Assembly (NCBI GenBank): GCA_900618795.1
Contig: UYJD01000017.1
Coordinates: 64,314-128,313 of the forward strand
Direction of reading: 5' to 3'
Source of the DNA: Cyanodermella asteris
Lineage: Eukaryota; Ascomycota; Lecanoromycetes; Ostropales; Stictidaceae
Length of the DNA stretch: 64,000 nucleotides
The notes beneath the pieces are model-generated. The model ran no database searches, had not been told where the DNA came from, and was given only the letters and a program-made list of their open reading frames with translations. Both the position numbers and the translations under genes were made by a program. Positions 1 to 11,657 of this stretch are shown piece by piece; the first letter of the stretch is position 1, and each line of letters opens with the position of its first letter.

Positions 1-469
1 ATCTCTGTCTCGTGCTTGTTGACGCTTCTCGCGAGAGTCGACCCAGCTTCACGCGCTTCTGGGGCGAGTGAAGGAGCCTGACAGTCTGTGCAACCGACAC
101 AACTTATACTCCGAGTAGCCTCGTTTCACCTCATCTCGGAGGCACGAGACTGACCCGGCTCTCTACGCTTTCTGAGCGAAGCGACCTTTGCTCGAGTGCT
201 GCGTGCTGGAACGCCTGCAGTAGCTCAGTGTTATTTCTCTCCGACGTGACCGGCGCATCTCTGTCAAGGTGAGTCTGAACCAGAAATTCGTGCGGCGACC
301 TGAGCTTGGGCCGAGCTTGATGATGATCAAATATAACTTTAGTTGGTTGACTGCCTAGCATACTGTTGCGGATAGTTTGTTGCCTGAACAGTTCGGCCCA
401 GCTCAATCGAGCATGCGCTTATCGGAAGCCATTCTGACCATCATCCTAGAAAGCACGACCTCCGGCACA
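1..469. other. Upstream region of the ADE4-type gene
   Basis: This stretch of about 470 bp holds no convincing reading frame. A short frame on the minus strand at 131-406 has no recognisable family. It is probably the promoter and 5' leader of the purine gene that starts at 470. I found no clear Bas1-type TGACTC box. Confidence 0.5.
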
Positions 470-2224
470 ATGTGTGGTGTGCTAGCGCTCATTCTTGCCA
501 ACCGGCCCAACCCCTTCGACAACACCTGTGCATCCGAGTTACACGAGGCCCTATACCTGCTTCAACATCGTGGACAAGATGCTTGCGGTCTGGCAACATG
601 CGCTACCGGCGGAAAGATCTATCAGTGCAAGGGAAACGGCATGGCTTCGGGAGTTTTCAAGAACGGCTCGCGAACTTCTGACCTCCCTGGCTACATGGGC
701 ATCGGCCATCTTAGATATCCCACAGCCGGGACAAGCGCAAACGCCGAAGCTCAGCCCATTTACGTCAACAGTCCTTACGGGATCGTCATGGTACACAATG
801 GCAACCTCATCAACGCACCAGAGTTGAAGACATATCTAGATCAAGAAGCCCACCGACACATCAACACAGATTCCGACTCGGAACTTATGCTCAACATCTT
901 TGCTGATGAGTTGGGAGAGTTCAGAAAGGCTCGTGTGAACAATGATGATATCGTCGCGGCCTTGAAAAAGATGTATGCGAGGTGCAAAGGTGCTTGGGCA
1001 TGCGCGACTATGTTGGCCGGTTATGGGATTATCGGGTTTCGAGACAGTTATGGCATTCGTCCGCTTGTGCTTGGCGAAAGGCGGAGGAGCGACGAGTCTG
1101 ACGGCAGCGGCGCAGAGGCGGACTACATGCTGTCTTCCGAGGACGTTGCCCTCAAACAGAGAGGATTCAAGGTTGTCCGTGATGTACGACCTGGCGAGTG
1201 CGTCATACTGGAGAAAGGCAAGCCGCCCGTGTTCTATCAGATCGAGGCGCCCTTGGCCTATTCGCCGGACATTTTCGAGTACGTCTACTTTGCCCGACCA
1301 GACAGCACGATCGACGGCATCGATGTGTACAATGCACGGAACCAAATGGGATACGCACTGGCAAAGACAATTAAAAACCAGTTGACAGCAGAGGAGTTGG
1401 CGAGCATCGACGTTGTCATGCCTATTCCGGAAACATCGAACACCTCCGCTAAGTGCGTTGCCGAAGCTTTGAACAAGCCTTTCGATATGGGTTTTGTCAA
1501 GAACCGTTATGTCTTTAGAACATTCATCATGCCTGGACAGAAGATGCGAGAAAGCTCCGTACGACGAAAGCTGAACCCCATGGAGGCTCAATTCAATAAC
1601 CGAAATGTGCTGCTGGTTGACGACAGTATTGTCCGTGGTACAACCTCTCGCGAGATCGTGCTGATGGCCAAAGGCGCAGGCGCTAAGAAGGTCTACTTTG
1701 CCAGTTGTGCTCCCCGAATTACCCATGCTCACATCTACGGTATCGATCTGGCAAGCCCGAGTGAGCTTATTGCGCACGATCGAGATAATGAGAGCATTGC
1801 CACTCATCTCGGTGCCGAGAAGATCATTTTCCAGTCGCTTCAGGATTTGAAGGACGCCTGCATGAGCGCTCTCCCCGAAAGTCGAAGGGCAAGCGGGCCG
1901 AAAGATTTCGAGGTCGGAGTGTTCTGCGGGAAGTACTGCACACCAGTCGATGACGGCTATTTCGAGCATCTAGAGCAGCTACGGGGCGAGTCGAAGAAGA
2001 TGAAAGTACTTGATATTGCGCGACAAGCTGTTGCCAATGGTAATGCTACCGATCAACAGACCGCAATGGTCATGAATGGTGCCAAGGTTGACGGTGATAA
2101 TGTTGGGCCACAATCACCACCAGTGTCGAGGCGGCCGCCGGGACTTGAACATCACGGCAGCCACCCCGAGAATCACATGGACATCAACCTGCATAACTTT
2201 GGCGATTATTCGGAAGCGAGGTGA
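470..2224 (+). CDS. ADE4: Amidophosphoribosyltransferase (glutamine PRPP amidotransferase)
   Basis: This enzyme makes 5-phosphoribosylamine from PRPP and glutamine, the first committed step of de novo purine synthesis, in the cytosol. The protein is 584 residues from one exon. The ATG at 470 is chosen because it places Cys2 (MCGVLALI) at the mature N-terminus, where it is the nucleophile of the Ntn-type glutaminase. The upstream in-frame extension to 377 begins with TTG and would mask that cysteine. The glutaminase half shows [10 protein letters not shown] near residue 38 and [11 protein letters not shown] near 80. The phosphoribosyltransferase half shows VVMPIPETS near residue 315 and the PRPP loop [17 protein letters not shown] near 380. 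The last 50 or so residues are a low-conservation, histidine-rich tail. The length fits fungal ADE4 with a modest C-terminal extension. It is convergent with the MAPR gene downstream. Confidence 0.97.
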   Translation: MCGVLALILANRPNPFDNTCASELHEALYLLQHRGQDACGLATCATGGKIYQCKGNGMASGVFKNGSRTSDLPGYMGIGHLRYPTAGTSANAEAQPIYVNSPYGIVMVHNGNLINAPELKTYLDQEAHRHINTDSDSELMLNIFADELGEFRKARVNNDDIVAALKKMYARCKGAWACATMLAGYGIIGFRDSYGIRPLVLGERRRSDESDGSGAEADYMLSSEDVALKQRGFKVVRDVRPGECVILEKGKPPVFYQIEAPLAYSPDIFEYVYFARPDSTIDGIDVYNARNQMGYALAKTIKNQLTAEELASIDVVMPIPETSNTSAKCVAEALNKPFDMGFVKNRYVFRTFIMPGQKMRESSVRRKLNPMEAQFNNRNVLLVDDSIVRGTTSREIVLMAKGAGAKKVYFASCAPRITHAHIYGIDLASPSELIAHDRDNESIATHLGAEKIIFQSLQDLKDACMSALPESRRASGPKDFEVGVFCGKYCTPVDDGYFEHLEQLRGESKKMKVLDIARQAVANGNATDQQTAMVMNGAKVDGDNVGPQSPPVSRRPPGLEHHGSHPENHMDINLHNFGDYSEAR

Positions 2225-2664
2225 AGCAGTTTTCAAGGATGGTTGCAGAGGAGGTTGCTGAGCCTGGACGAGTCATGATACCCTGATCAAAATGATGTGC
2301 GTATACAACAGCCATGTACACAGGCTCTGTTATGGCATGAAAATGCTGGTGACTTTCTGGCTTTGTGGAGGATATGCGTATGTAGAAGACGAACAAGAAA
2401 TGTCCCATTTGAACATGACGATCTATTTCGGGTTGTTTATGTTTTACAACGTGCTGTTAGATGCCATTGACAAGTCAGCACCCAGTTCCAGAAAGTTCCC
2501 CATGAGTTTCTGCTTGCCAGATCAATTTGAGATCAGCAAATCACTTTTGCGCTCTTTATATGAGGAAGACGAATGCCAGCAGGCAGAGCAAAACTGCTTC
2601 AAAATTCATGAATCAAACATCTTGTGCATGCATCATTGTCGATTCCAGCGGTTATTTCGTCAAC
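2225..2664. other. Convergent intergenic region between ADE4 and the MAPR gene
   Basis: Two genes end towards each other across about 440 bp. The stretch must hold both 3' untranslated regions and poly-A sites. I see no conserved frame or RNA gene in it. Confidence 0.5.
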
Positions 2665-3618
2665 TCAATGACCCTTTGGCTTCCCCTTCCCAGCCTGCGC
2701 CCTCGGATCCACAATCTTGATATCCTCCTCGTCCTCCTCCAACAACCCCTCACTGCTCTCCGGCCTCTGATCCAACGCCCTCTGACACAGGGTCCGAATC
2801 GGCCCAAACTTCTTCTCCCACCCCTCCTCCCTCTTCACCTTCCCCACCTCAAAATACTTGCCCCCCATTCCACTCTCAAACATGCTCTTCCAATGCTGCA
2901 CCGTCTGCTTCACCTTCTTCTTCCCGATCCGGCCCGCCTTCTGCCTCTTCTCGCGATACAGCTTCTTGGCCTCCTTCTTCTGCGCGTCCGTGGCGTCGTC
3001 GGGCAAGATGGGTGGGTGGTCGAGGTCCTTGGGCATGAACATCTCTTCGACGCCGCGCATGTCCGCCGTGGCGTCGGCTTCGAAGCATCCGGTCACGAAG
3101 GCGCGTGTCGAGTCTCGGCCGGCGAAGATGTGATAGCCGCCGCCGGGGCCGTAGAATTGTGGAGAGGCGGAGACGTCGAAGATTGTGTTGTCGATTGCGA
3201 TGTAGATGGGTAGGTCGGCGTCTTCGCCATTGTATTTTTCGAGTTCTTCGAGGGTCAGGTCGGTGCCACCTTTCTTGATCGATTCCTGGACGGCAGTTTG
3301 TTAGCTTCACTGCCTCTGGGCGCAGAGCTCAGGTTGCGCTTTCGGATTTAAAGGGCATTCACTTACGACTTTGGATCGGAAGGCTTTGGTGTCGGTTAGG
3401 TAGCGTGGTAGCGTGAGCCCCCAGGTGTAGCTGTCGCCCGTGATGAACTTGCTCAGCGCCACTGACAATAGGACCAGCCCGCCAAGGACACGGAGGATGT
3501 CGATGACCCCAATGCTTGCGGGACTGGATGCCGGGGCCGCGCTGGCCTTGCCGGAGGAGCGGGAGGCATCGGCGTTGCTGGACGTGGTCTTGCGTTGGCG
3601 GAGCTCCGAATCAGCCAT
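2665..3618 (-). CDS. Membrane-associated cytochrome b5-like heme/steroid-binding protein (MAPR/Dap1-like)
   Basis: The gene has two exons, 3618-3367 and 3285-2665, with an 81-bp intron (donor GTAAGT, branch GCTAAC, acceptor CCAG), giving 290 residues. The ATG at 3618 has a perfect CACCATGG context; the frame continues upstream only to a GTG. Residues about 30-52 form one membrane segment (IDILRVLGGLVLLSVAL). After the intron comes a cytochrome b5-like fold of the MAPR type: LTLEELEKYNG, PIYIAIDNTIFDVS, FYGPGGGYHIFAGRD and STRAFVTGC. The tyrosines in FYGPGGGYHIF match those that bind heme in Dap1/PGRMC1. Family members bind heme and support cytochrome P450 enzymes of sterol synthesis. The C-terminal 100 residues are lysine- and glutamate-rich and longer than in yeast Dap1, so this may be a second MAPR subfamily. 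An ER location is inferred. Confidence 0.88.
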
Positions 3619-6600
3619 GGTGAGGGATACGTGAGCCACAGGAGATAATAGCGATGGCAGCGGACTTTCAGTCTCGTCGAGGACACGTTGCTAAAACATG
3701 TCACTTGTTCAATTTGAGGGCACGATGGCGTAGTTTGGTGGGGATGTCACCGGCGGTGAACTCTGATCTCGGCAGCCAACCGAGGTGGTGATGATTATTG
3801 CAGATCTGAGGAATCGCGGCCAAGCTTGTCTCTGATTGATCAGCTACGTCCGCGGAGCACGTTGACCCTCAACCCTGTCCCTCATACAAATCAGCATACT
3901 TCAATCGGCATTCGCTTTGAATGATTCGATCATGCTCTCGCACACATTCCGACTTGTTGCCATGATAGCTTGGGCATTTAGTCCAGTTCTGCCGTACTAA
4001 TAAACAAGTATAATCCTTACCATTTGTGCTCGAGATAATATTTTAGGATGAGGATCAAGTCTATGGAAATGACCATGTACGCCACACATGTGGAAGTTTC
4101 CAATCCATCACGTAAGAGAGAAAGAATACTTCACAATAGATACTTGCACTTTTGAAGATGCGCGCAGTTCTTGTAACCAGCTTTGAAGCGATCTTTGGAT
4201 GTTTAATACTTGAGTGTCTGGTTAGGAAGTGACCTCGCGGAAAACCCGGATTTGCGATTCAGAGATGTACGAGCAGAACAAGCCGCACATCTTCGTTGCC
4301 GATTCTTGCATAGTCGAATTCCGAACCGAGGCGATATGGCTATCGCAAGAGGATGCTCGGCAGCCACGGCCTCAACCTATTCACGACATCTGACGTACAG
4401 AGATGCTCCACCGCATGTCAGGTTGCTCTGGTGAAGACTGCCATGGGCCGTAGCGCCTTGTAGAGACGGATAGAGCAGCCAGAGGTCATTGTTGTTTTTA
4501 CTGCAGCGGGGGAAAATTACTTCTCGGCTGGAAGAACAATGCGATTGTGGAGACTGCGTTCAGTACAGCAAAGCATGTTCCCAAGAAGCACCATTGGCGC
4601 GGATCATGGGTCGGTGTTCAGGCTGCGCAAACTCGAACAGCAGGCACTGCGAAGAAAAGGTTCCAGCCCGTAGGGTTCATGGTGAGCGAGCGCACGTACG
4701 GCAAATTTCGACTCGTGACGACTTTCTTGCGACACCAACGGCGAGGATCGTGGATATTCTCAAAATTAGACGGACCCGATATGCCATATGTCCGGACCGT
4801 GCGATGCTGATGATCGGGCTTGCCAATTATTCCCGGACCCGAAATACAGAGTCAGACCAGCGAACTCGCCATAAATGACATGTGTGATGAATTAAAAGCT
4901 CAATATCGCAATGCCCCGGCCTGTGTAACTCGCGCTTCGGGTGCTTGCATTTTGCCGGTTATTTGAAGCCGCACCACGCGTGTGAAGCGACGAGGAAAAG
5001 GGTGGTCAAAGCCAAGGTATGCTAGTGCAAGTGGTAGATCATTCGAACAAAGCAACAGCAGTTGATAGGGAGCCAGCATTGCACAGTCTGAACAGCGCCC
5101 CGCACAAGACTCAGAACCATGTGCAGGATGGGCATGAGCCGCCAAGACTGGACAACGGTTGAGCAACAACTTGGTTTTGCATTTGGCTTCCGGGGGTACA
5201 AATATCAGTTGACGCTCCGACGGGCGATGATTGCAGTAGATACGATGCAGAAAATTAACAGTCAAATGCGAACTCTGGTTCAAGCGAAAGTTCCCTTTCG
5301 TCAGCAGCCAGGTTCACAAGGGAGGAACCGATACTGCACACCGTTGCTGGCAGCAATGTTGCTCGACGGTGCCACGAATCGCATGTATTGGTATAACGTG
5401 AGCCTCGCCTGCAGCATTGGCAGTCATGCACGTTATGCATCTCACGCTGGAGGCGAGGCGGATGAGACGGCGTCCCGGCGTGAGGTCCTAACGCTGGGGA
5501 TGAGTTCGTCGCGCATCCAAGTGAGCCTGGTGAGGTTCAAAAGCAGGGCATGAAGCGCAGACTTGCCCCTTTCGAGTAAGCGATTTACACGGATGTGGCT
5601 GGTTTGTGAGACGACGTACATGGCCAATGGCGATGGTCCCTGCGAGCACCTTGTGCCTGGATGGTGGCACCAGTGAGACATCCTGATGATCCATCACACC
5701 GTGCAGCACACCGGTTCGATACTTGCTTGACCTGTTGCAGCGCTTTCGAAAACCTCTGATGCCGTACTCAAGAATCTTGTGATAATGCGAGCCCAGCGAT
5801 GCACGCTCTTCTCGTCCACAGAACCATGGCTCTGGGCCTGGTGATGGAGGGGGGTGGCTGTCACTACCAGCTGCACTGACGGGCGTAAGCGTGGTTTGAA
5901 CGCATGAAGTCCATGTCGTGCAGGCAGCTTGTGTGGTGCTTGACGTTGGGCGCCAGATGGCCAATCAGAATTGGTGGTGAGATGGGAGTGGGTCGATGGA
6001 CCTCTAGCCAATTTCCTGCAGCAGGCTATCAGTCCTACTCCCACGCTTCTGTCTCCATCGCAATTGCACACCTCGATGTGGATGCGCCGGCGGTGCACGA
6101 TAATCGCCATGGCGCAATCAGAGGACGCGGGCAGCGCTCTCCCGGTCAGGTCTTGCATCGACAAGCCTGCGCAGCTCAGACTTTGATGCCGTGTTGCAGC
6201 GCGCGGTTGGACCTCAGCAAGCCGCCCTCAGCGCCCTGTCGACGGAGAGGATACTCTGCCACAATTATCTGGCGTTCCAGGCTGTGTACCCTGATAGATT
6301 GGCTTTCGGTAAGCGCAAGCCCTAGCGGGTCGACGTTCCGACCTTAATCTAGGGCCCTAAATTCAGCAAAGCAATGATGAAGGTGAGCCAGGTCAAGTGA
6401 GGTTCGGAATTGCGGTACACACCTCGATGATACTCGAGTCGCTCCTGCCTCACGACGTTGTCCGGCCAGGGAAGGAGCGCCCTCCGCTCCTGACTGTTCA
6501 GCTTTGACTCCCATTTCACTTCCTGCCCTGGTCACTCCTCTTCTTCTGCGCTTGCTCTTGATCTCTGTCTCCTCTCAGAACGCTGCATGCACTCGATAAT

Positions 6601-6947
6601 GCCAGAGGTGGATTGAACGCCATTGCGGCTACCTGCATCGTCTGAACTCAGTTTGCCCACCTCTTAAGCTATCTTCGCCCCCAGCTTGCAAAGTACTCAT
6701 ATTTGCGCCTCACATCTCTCCGTCTGCTTCCTGCTATGGCTGCAAGACAACTGCAGCCTCACCCTTAGCCTCACCCTTAGCCTCACTCCCCAAGATAGCC
6801 ATCACGTCACAATCACAACCTTACTTATTCAAGCATTGTCTCTCACCAGGTCAAAGGCATGGCAGTTGTTCCATGATCAATTGCCCTTCTTTGTTGCAAC
6901 TCACGAATCCACGTTCAGCTTGAGAGGCGAAGCTATTGTCGAGTCCG
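3619..6947. other. 3.3-kb intergenic region without a recognisable gene
   Basis: Many short overlapping frames occur on both strands (up to about 158 codons), but none shows a family motif, a consistent splice pattern or a credible start. A 12-bp unit, CCTCACCCTTAG, is present about twice in tandem near 6760-6790. The right-hand end is pyrimidine-rich and is probably the promoter and 5' leader of the gene at 6948. Both flanking genes point away from the region, so it holds two promoters. A non-coding RNA or a species-specific gene cannot be excluded by eye. Confidence 0.4.
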
Positions 6948-8519
6948 ATGTCGACCACGCTTGTTACGTTCCATGTCTCAATCCCGCAGACCTCCGCCGC
7001 ATTTGTTCAGCTCCTAGGATCCTGGGATAATTTTACGAAGCCCTACACCCTCGAGCGGGACCGCAAAGTCGGCAAAACTGTCTGGCGCGCCTGCCCGTCT
7101 TTTACTAACGTCATCTGTGATGGTGAACGGATCGATGCTGAACCTCGCAATGGCGGCCTGCGCATGGGTAGCACCTATTGGTACTTCTTTATGGTTGATA
7201 ACGATACAGAATTCACCGATCAGACCAAGCCAACCAGCCGCGACTGCCCCTTCTTGCCGGGACAAGAAGTCAACGTGCTGGAAGTTCCAACCATGTCCCC
7301 CGAGAGACGCACCTCAACTGCCTCGACCAGTTCATCGACTGAGTACACGCTGAATCCCGACGACAAATACGCTCCGGTCTTGACGAGGGAAATGGCCTCC
7401 GGGCTACCACATAGGCTAAGTGCTCCGCCACCTTCACCGCAAACTTCAAGGTGTGCCAGTGTGGTCAAAGCCATCAATGACATGTGTCCTAGACGCCCTG
7501 AGACTGCAACAAGCTCGTCGACGATCGCGGCTGGACATCATATAGATGCACTCCCCTGTGCTGGCATAGAGGGAAGCATAGGCGAAGAACGCTGTCGGCC
7601 TTCCACGTCGCATTTTACGTCCGACCACTTGCCAGAGAATGATCGCCCACAATCCTCGCGGAGACCGGCTTCACAACCTACATTCAACGAGCGGCTATCA
7701 TGGCTGTCATGGGTCCCCGCGAGGAATCTGTGGTCGGCCGGGGATGTCCAAGACGTACAGAACTGGTCTTGCGAACCTTTGCCGCCTGCGCACGCCAAGT
7801 CCGAGTCGATGCGCACAATTGCGTTGTCACAAACCCGTCCATCAACGGAGATGGCCGAGGCAACTCGGAAGACTGATCAGGAAGTAGAGCATCCTGGGAT
7901 CGATTCTTTGCAGCAAGCACAAGACCTTCCCGTTACGAAACATTTCAAGAAGCTGTCGCTGGGATTGCAACCTGAACTCAGTTTGGGCTCTGTCTTCGAT
8001 CTGGAGTCAAGAGCGGGTGAAGATGACCTCATGTCGGCCTTTATGCAGTCGACGAACTGCTTCGGTCAAGCTGAAAACCCCTGCTCTCCGACGAGGGAAG
8101 CTTTCGAAGGGATATTTGACTTCACTGCAGAAATCACGCAATCGCAGCTCAGGAAGACAGATTCAACACGAAGTAGCACGTTCTTCTCATCTAGCAAGTC
8201 AACGTCTGCTCTGTTTTCTCAGCCCATGACACCATTGCAGACAGAATTCAGCATCGATTTTTCTCAATGCGGCCCCAACATGGAATCGGAGCCGGCTTCT
8301 ACCCAGATTTACTCGTTAGAGCCGTCGGAACACGCGTCAGTCTTGATTGTGCACACTCTGCGAGCACTGCCCGATGATTCGGCAACGACGCCAACTGTAA
8401 AGAGCTTTAGAGGAACAAAATCCGCCAATCGACGAGTGGAGGAATGGGTGGATCGGTCGAAAACGACGCTAGAGGAGCTGCGCGAAGACATGGGATACCT
8501 GTGTTCGCTGATTGAGTGA
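6948..8519 (+). CDS. Hypothetical protein with N-terminal glycogen/starch-binding-like (CBM48/CBM20-type) domain
   Basis: The protein is 523 residues from one exon, starting at the ATG at 6948 (the frame upstream begins only with TTG). Residues about 1-105 resemble the AMPK-beta/CBM20 immunoglobulin-like carbohydrate-binding fold: TLVTFHVSIPQTSAAFVQLL, GSWDNFTKPYTLERD, and STYWYFFMVDNDTEF before a proline-rich strand. The GSWDNF motif is the typical 'GxWdnW' strand of these modules, with Phe in place of the second Trp. The remainder, about 400 residues, is Ser/Thr-rich, low in hydrophobic residues and probably disordered. The C-terminus ends in a short predicted helix (RVEEWVDRSKTTLEELREDM). 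No catalytic domain is visible. A role in glycogen binding or as a scaffold of a kinase or phosphatase is only an inference from the fold. Confidence 0.75.
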   Translation: MSTTLVTFHVSIPQTSAAFVQLLGSWDNFTKPYTLERDRKVGKTVWRACPSFTNVICDGERIDAEPRNGGLRMGSTYWYFFMVDNDTEFTDQTKPTSRDCPFLPGQEVNVLEVPTMSPERRTSTASTSSSTEYTLNPDDKYAPVLTREMASGLPHRLSAPPPSPQTSRCASVVKAINDMCPRRPETATSSSTIAAGHHIDALPCAGIEGSIGEERCRPSTSHFTSDHLPENDRPQSSRRPASQPTFNERLSWLSWVPARNLWSAGDVQDVQNWSCEPLPPAHAKSESMRTIALSQTRPSTEMAEATRKTDQEVEHPGIDSLQQAQDLPVTKHFKKLSLGLQPELSLGSVFDLESRAGEDDLMSAFMQSTNCFGQAENPCSPTREAFEGIFDFTAEITQSQLRKTDSTRSSTFFSSSKSTSALFSQPMTPLQTEFSIDFSQCGPNMESEPASTQIYSLEPSEHASVLIVHTLRALPDDSATTPTVKSFRGTKSANRRVEEWVDRSKTTLEELREDMGYLCSLIE

Positions 8520-11138
8520 GCACTGTACACGAACCTCGCAACGGCATGATAAGGCGTTTGGGCATGGAGTTTAAGCGTTTCGTCTTCCTATTGATGGATT
8601 TGACAGGCTATACATGATACCCTTCGGCAATAATGAATTGATGAATCAAGTGTCAACCCCTGAACTGAAACCCCGGGAACAAGCGCGCCCCCTGTATCGG
8701 ATCGCGTAATGCCTCAAATTCAAGTCCAACCTGTTCGAGTACAGGTTTGTGGCGAGGAGAAAGTGCTACAGACTAACGTAGCAAGAAAACTTGTAGCCAG
8801 GCGTGCACGGGCTCGGATTGTCGCTCAGACTGTACAGTATCAGCTTGAGTCTGGCCTGCGAGCCACCAGCGCGTTGCTGATACCGGGCAACCACGAGCAC
8901 TGCACTGCCTCGAGTGCGGCCGAAGCATTAGTTAAGCACGGACAGGCTCAGGCGATGAAGCGGAGTCTTTGTGAGGGAAAAGATTGTCATCAGCCGGTTT
9001 TCTCGCCAAGTGGTGTGCACTGCCCAGCTGCAGGTCTGTCTCCCAATGGATCAGGAACGCGACAAAGATCCTTTCAGCGCGAAGCCAAGGCTGATCATCG
9101 ACACTTGGAAGGTTGGCAGTAGAAAGGTCAGTTGGACCTTTCTGAGTTTGACGGTCAACGGCCATCGGTCTCATATTGGCTGCTCGCCGAGACTGCCAAC
9201 TCGCATATAGACAGGCGCAAGGCGAGCTGACAGAAGTCGTTGCGCGCATACTTACCTACCTCCTTCGTATGCTACTTCTGTGAGTCTCTCAACAAGTACC
9301 GTGAGTAACTGGTCGTAGATCTAGGCCTTCAGTTACTCAAGTCGCCAGCCTACTAGGCACGTTGCATAGTACCGAGGGGCCCAGGTAGTGAAGTAGACGA
9401 TCGACTGTCCGTCAACACTTCTGTCAGCCCGCTTTGGGCGCGAGATATCTCAACATCATCGAGTTTACTAATTACAGAGCTGGAGCCGGTCTGTCATCCC
9501 GCATTTCGATCTGCTGTAGGCAACGCACCCTCGAGGCAGTACAAGGCACATTCACATTCACAGAGCATTATTTGTGAACTCATGTTATGATCTTGGCAAG
9601 CGGATTCAGCTTGCCGGTGTTTGCACAGGCCCAGGCAGCACAATTCTTCGAGCACACACTGGCCTGACGCGAAAAGATGAACCTGCTACACAGCCCCCCC
9701 CAGCCCCCCCGTGCGCCATCGCCGGAAGATACTTGCAGCACAAACGCCAGGATGCGCATCTTATCTACATACGAAATTCTTGGAAGATGGCGCCACAGCA
9801 AAGAACAGGGCGACTAGCAACGGGATGACCCATGTTGGCATGGAGTGCAAAGTGCCGCGATTTTATCCGACCCACACTCTGAGAGCGTAGGTGGCTTGGA
9901 GGAGCCAATGACAGCTGCTCGAGAACACATGGGTCCCCGACGGGAATTGCCTGCGTGAAGTTGCGAAACCTGCGATGAGGCGTGGCCCAGAAGTCCAAAA
10001 GTCTATTTTTTGTTGTCTCTTCAGCGTGCGCCTCGTTTTGTTGCGAAACCAGAGCGACTATTGAGCGAGAGTCCGGACTTGAGATGAATCTATCTCAAAC
10101 TGCGAAGAAGCTCAATTGTGCTGTGTCATGGGCAATGACGAGATGTTCGGTGTTGGCTTGATGCTGAGGTGCTGTCTGACACCAACTCGATACTACAACG
10201 ATAGGCTTACAGGAAGCGTATATAATGAGCGGCAAGAGTTGGGTGTCACAACTGCGCCTCTGAGCTCAGCGCTCATCCTACAAGCACAGGCTGAAAGAAA
10301 ATGAAGCGCAGCTGGAAAGTCCTTGAATTCGAGGGCGTGTTGAGCACTACTCGACTGTCCTTTCCTATTCGCATCTCGCCGCAAGTGACGGAGATCTGGG
10401 AAGCAGGTTTCGCGAACAGGCCTCCCAAGCTAGGCTGACAGAAGTCACGGCGACAACAGCGTTCGTCGACTTGTGCAAAAGAATTGTCAAAGAATTGCTC
10501 GTTGTGCCTCTGACACTACTTGGTTGAATCCATAGCTATACCTGTGTTCGCCGGATGGTTGTTGCACCACCTCCGACAAAGGGCGGCAGAGATGGTGGTC
10601 AAGGTAGTCTGGAAAGTGAAAGTACTAAGATCCGCAACGACTTCGATCCGCCCAGCCTTGGTGGTGCCGATGGTAAGGAACTGGGGATCGTTTGGGAACG
10701 AGGCCGACGTCCCGCATTTGCCGCAAGAGTCCTCGAAAGACCGGATGATTCAGCAGCATAGAGTCCCTCATTGGACGCGACCGGCTTCGCTAGCCGCTAC
10801 GCTGCTGCGCTTGATTGTTCGGCAAAAGACTTCAGAGCTCTAATGCCGCGAGCAGTAACGGGAGGTCACCTAATACACCCCTAAAATTATCGACTAAGGA
10901 GTCAACTATCGAGTGGATCAATTCAAGTAAAACCAAGTGGCTCTACCGACCTCCTAACTAAGGCGCTCCGCGCCAAAGATACTCCAGCCGACCCGAACCC
11001 GACCCCCCAATACCAGCCACCTAACCCCCTAACGCTCGCTGCGCTCGGCAGGCCGTCCGTTGCGGGTGTTGCGGGTGGTCCGAAGTCTTTCCTGCAGGTT
11101 TGCAGGGGCTTGGGGTCTTTTGCCGCTTTATTGTTATG
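8520..11138. other. Intergenic region between the CBM-like gene and the bZIP leader
   Basis: No frame here has recognisable similarity. It contains a poly-C tract interrupted once at 9691-9710. Near 10960-10985 there is a small perfect hairpin (GGCGC-TCC-GCGCC), followed at about 11030-11050 by a CGCTCG-CTG-CGCTCG direct repeat. A T-arm-like hairpin near 8726 is not part of a tRNA. The rest looks like unstructured non-coding sequence. Confidence 0.4.
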
Positions 11139-11657
11139 CTTTTCTGCAGCACAGCTCCAGGAGGGAAAGTCGTCGTCAGCGCGCGGAGGGCCTGCACTAC
11201 TGTACATACTGCGCACCGCTCTTGCGAAGTTGCACTGCCCCCGTCCGGACCATCGCTGGCCCGCGACCGCTCGCAACCCTTTTGACATCCTGGCATCCAA
11301 ACATCTCCCTGTCCTTCACTCCTCAACCTGCCCGCCATTTCTCATCGTCAACTCGCCTATTCCATCACGACGTTCACTATCTCGTCTTCTCGTCACTTCG
11401 GCAATTGACTGTTTCTTTTTGACGGCTTTGCCACACCCCCACGCGCGACCGTTCTTTGTCGTTGCAATTGGACACGACACCCATTTACGACTCTCAACGA
11501 CTTGTTCTTACACCCACATCTCGTTACAGCCGTTGAAGGGTAGCGCAGTTGCTGCAAGCTCTCGTTGCTTTGATACAAATCTCACTCACTCTCGTATCAA
11601 AGAAATTTTGGAGCAAAGGTCGGATCACAGGCCAAGTCTCTCAGGCCACGCCCTCCG
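11139..11657 (+). promoter_or_regulatory. Long ATG-free pyrimidine-rich leader of the bZIP gene
   Basis: From about 11139 to the start codon at 11658 I find no ATG in any frame, although the stretch exceeds 500 bp. It becomes rich in CT tracts in its second half, as is common for transcription start regions and 5' untranslated regions of strongly expressed fungal genes. The exact transcription start is unknown. The absence of upstream ORFs contrasts with cpc-1/GCN4-type bZIP genes, which are controlled by such ORFs. Confidence 0.45.

Noticed and set aside
836-1969. 377-codon open frame on the minus strand, opposite ADE4
   Set aside because: It lies entirely within the ADE4 coding region and has no domain; codon constraint on the sense strand explains it.
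8715-8755. AACCTG-TTCGAGTA-CAGGTT hairpin resembling a T-arm
   Set aside because: The loop is one base too long and no other tRNA arms are present.
9691-9710. Poly-C tract as a regulatory element
   Set aside because: A simple C-run with one AG interruption and no gene nearby; treated as low-complexity sequence.
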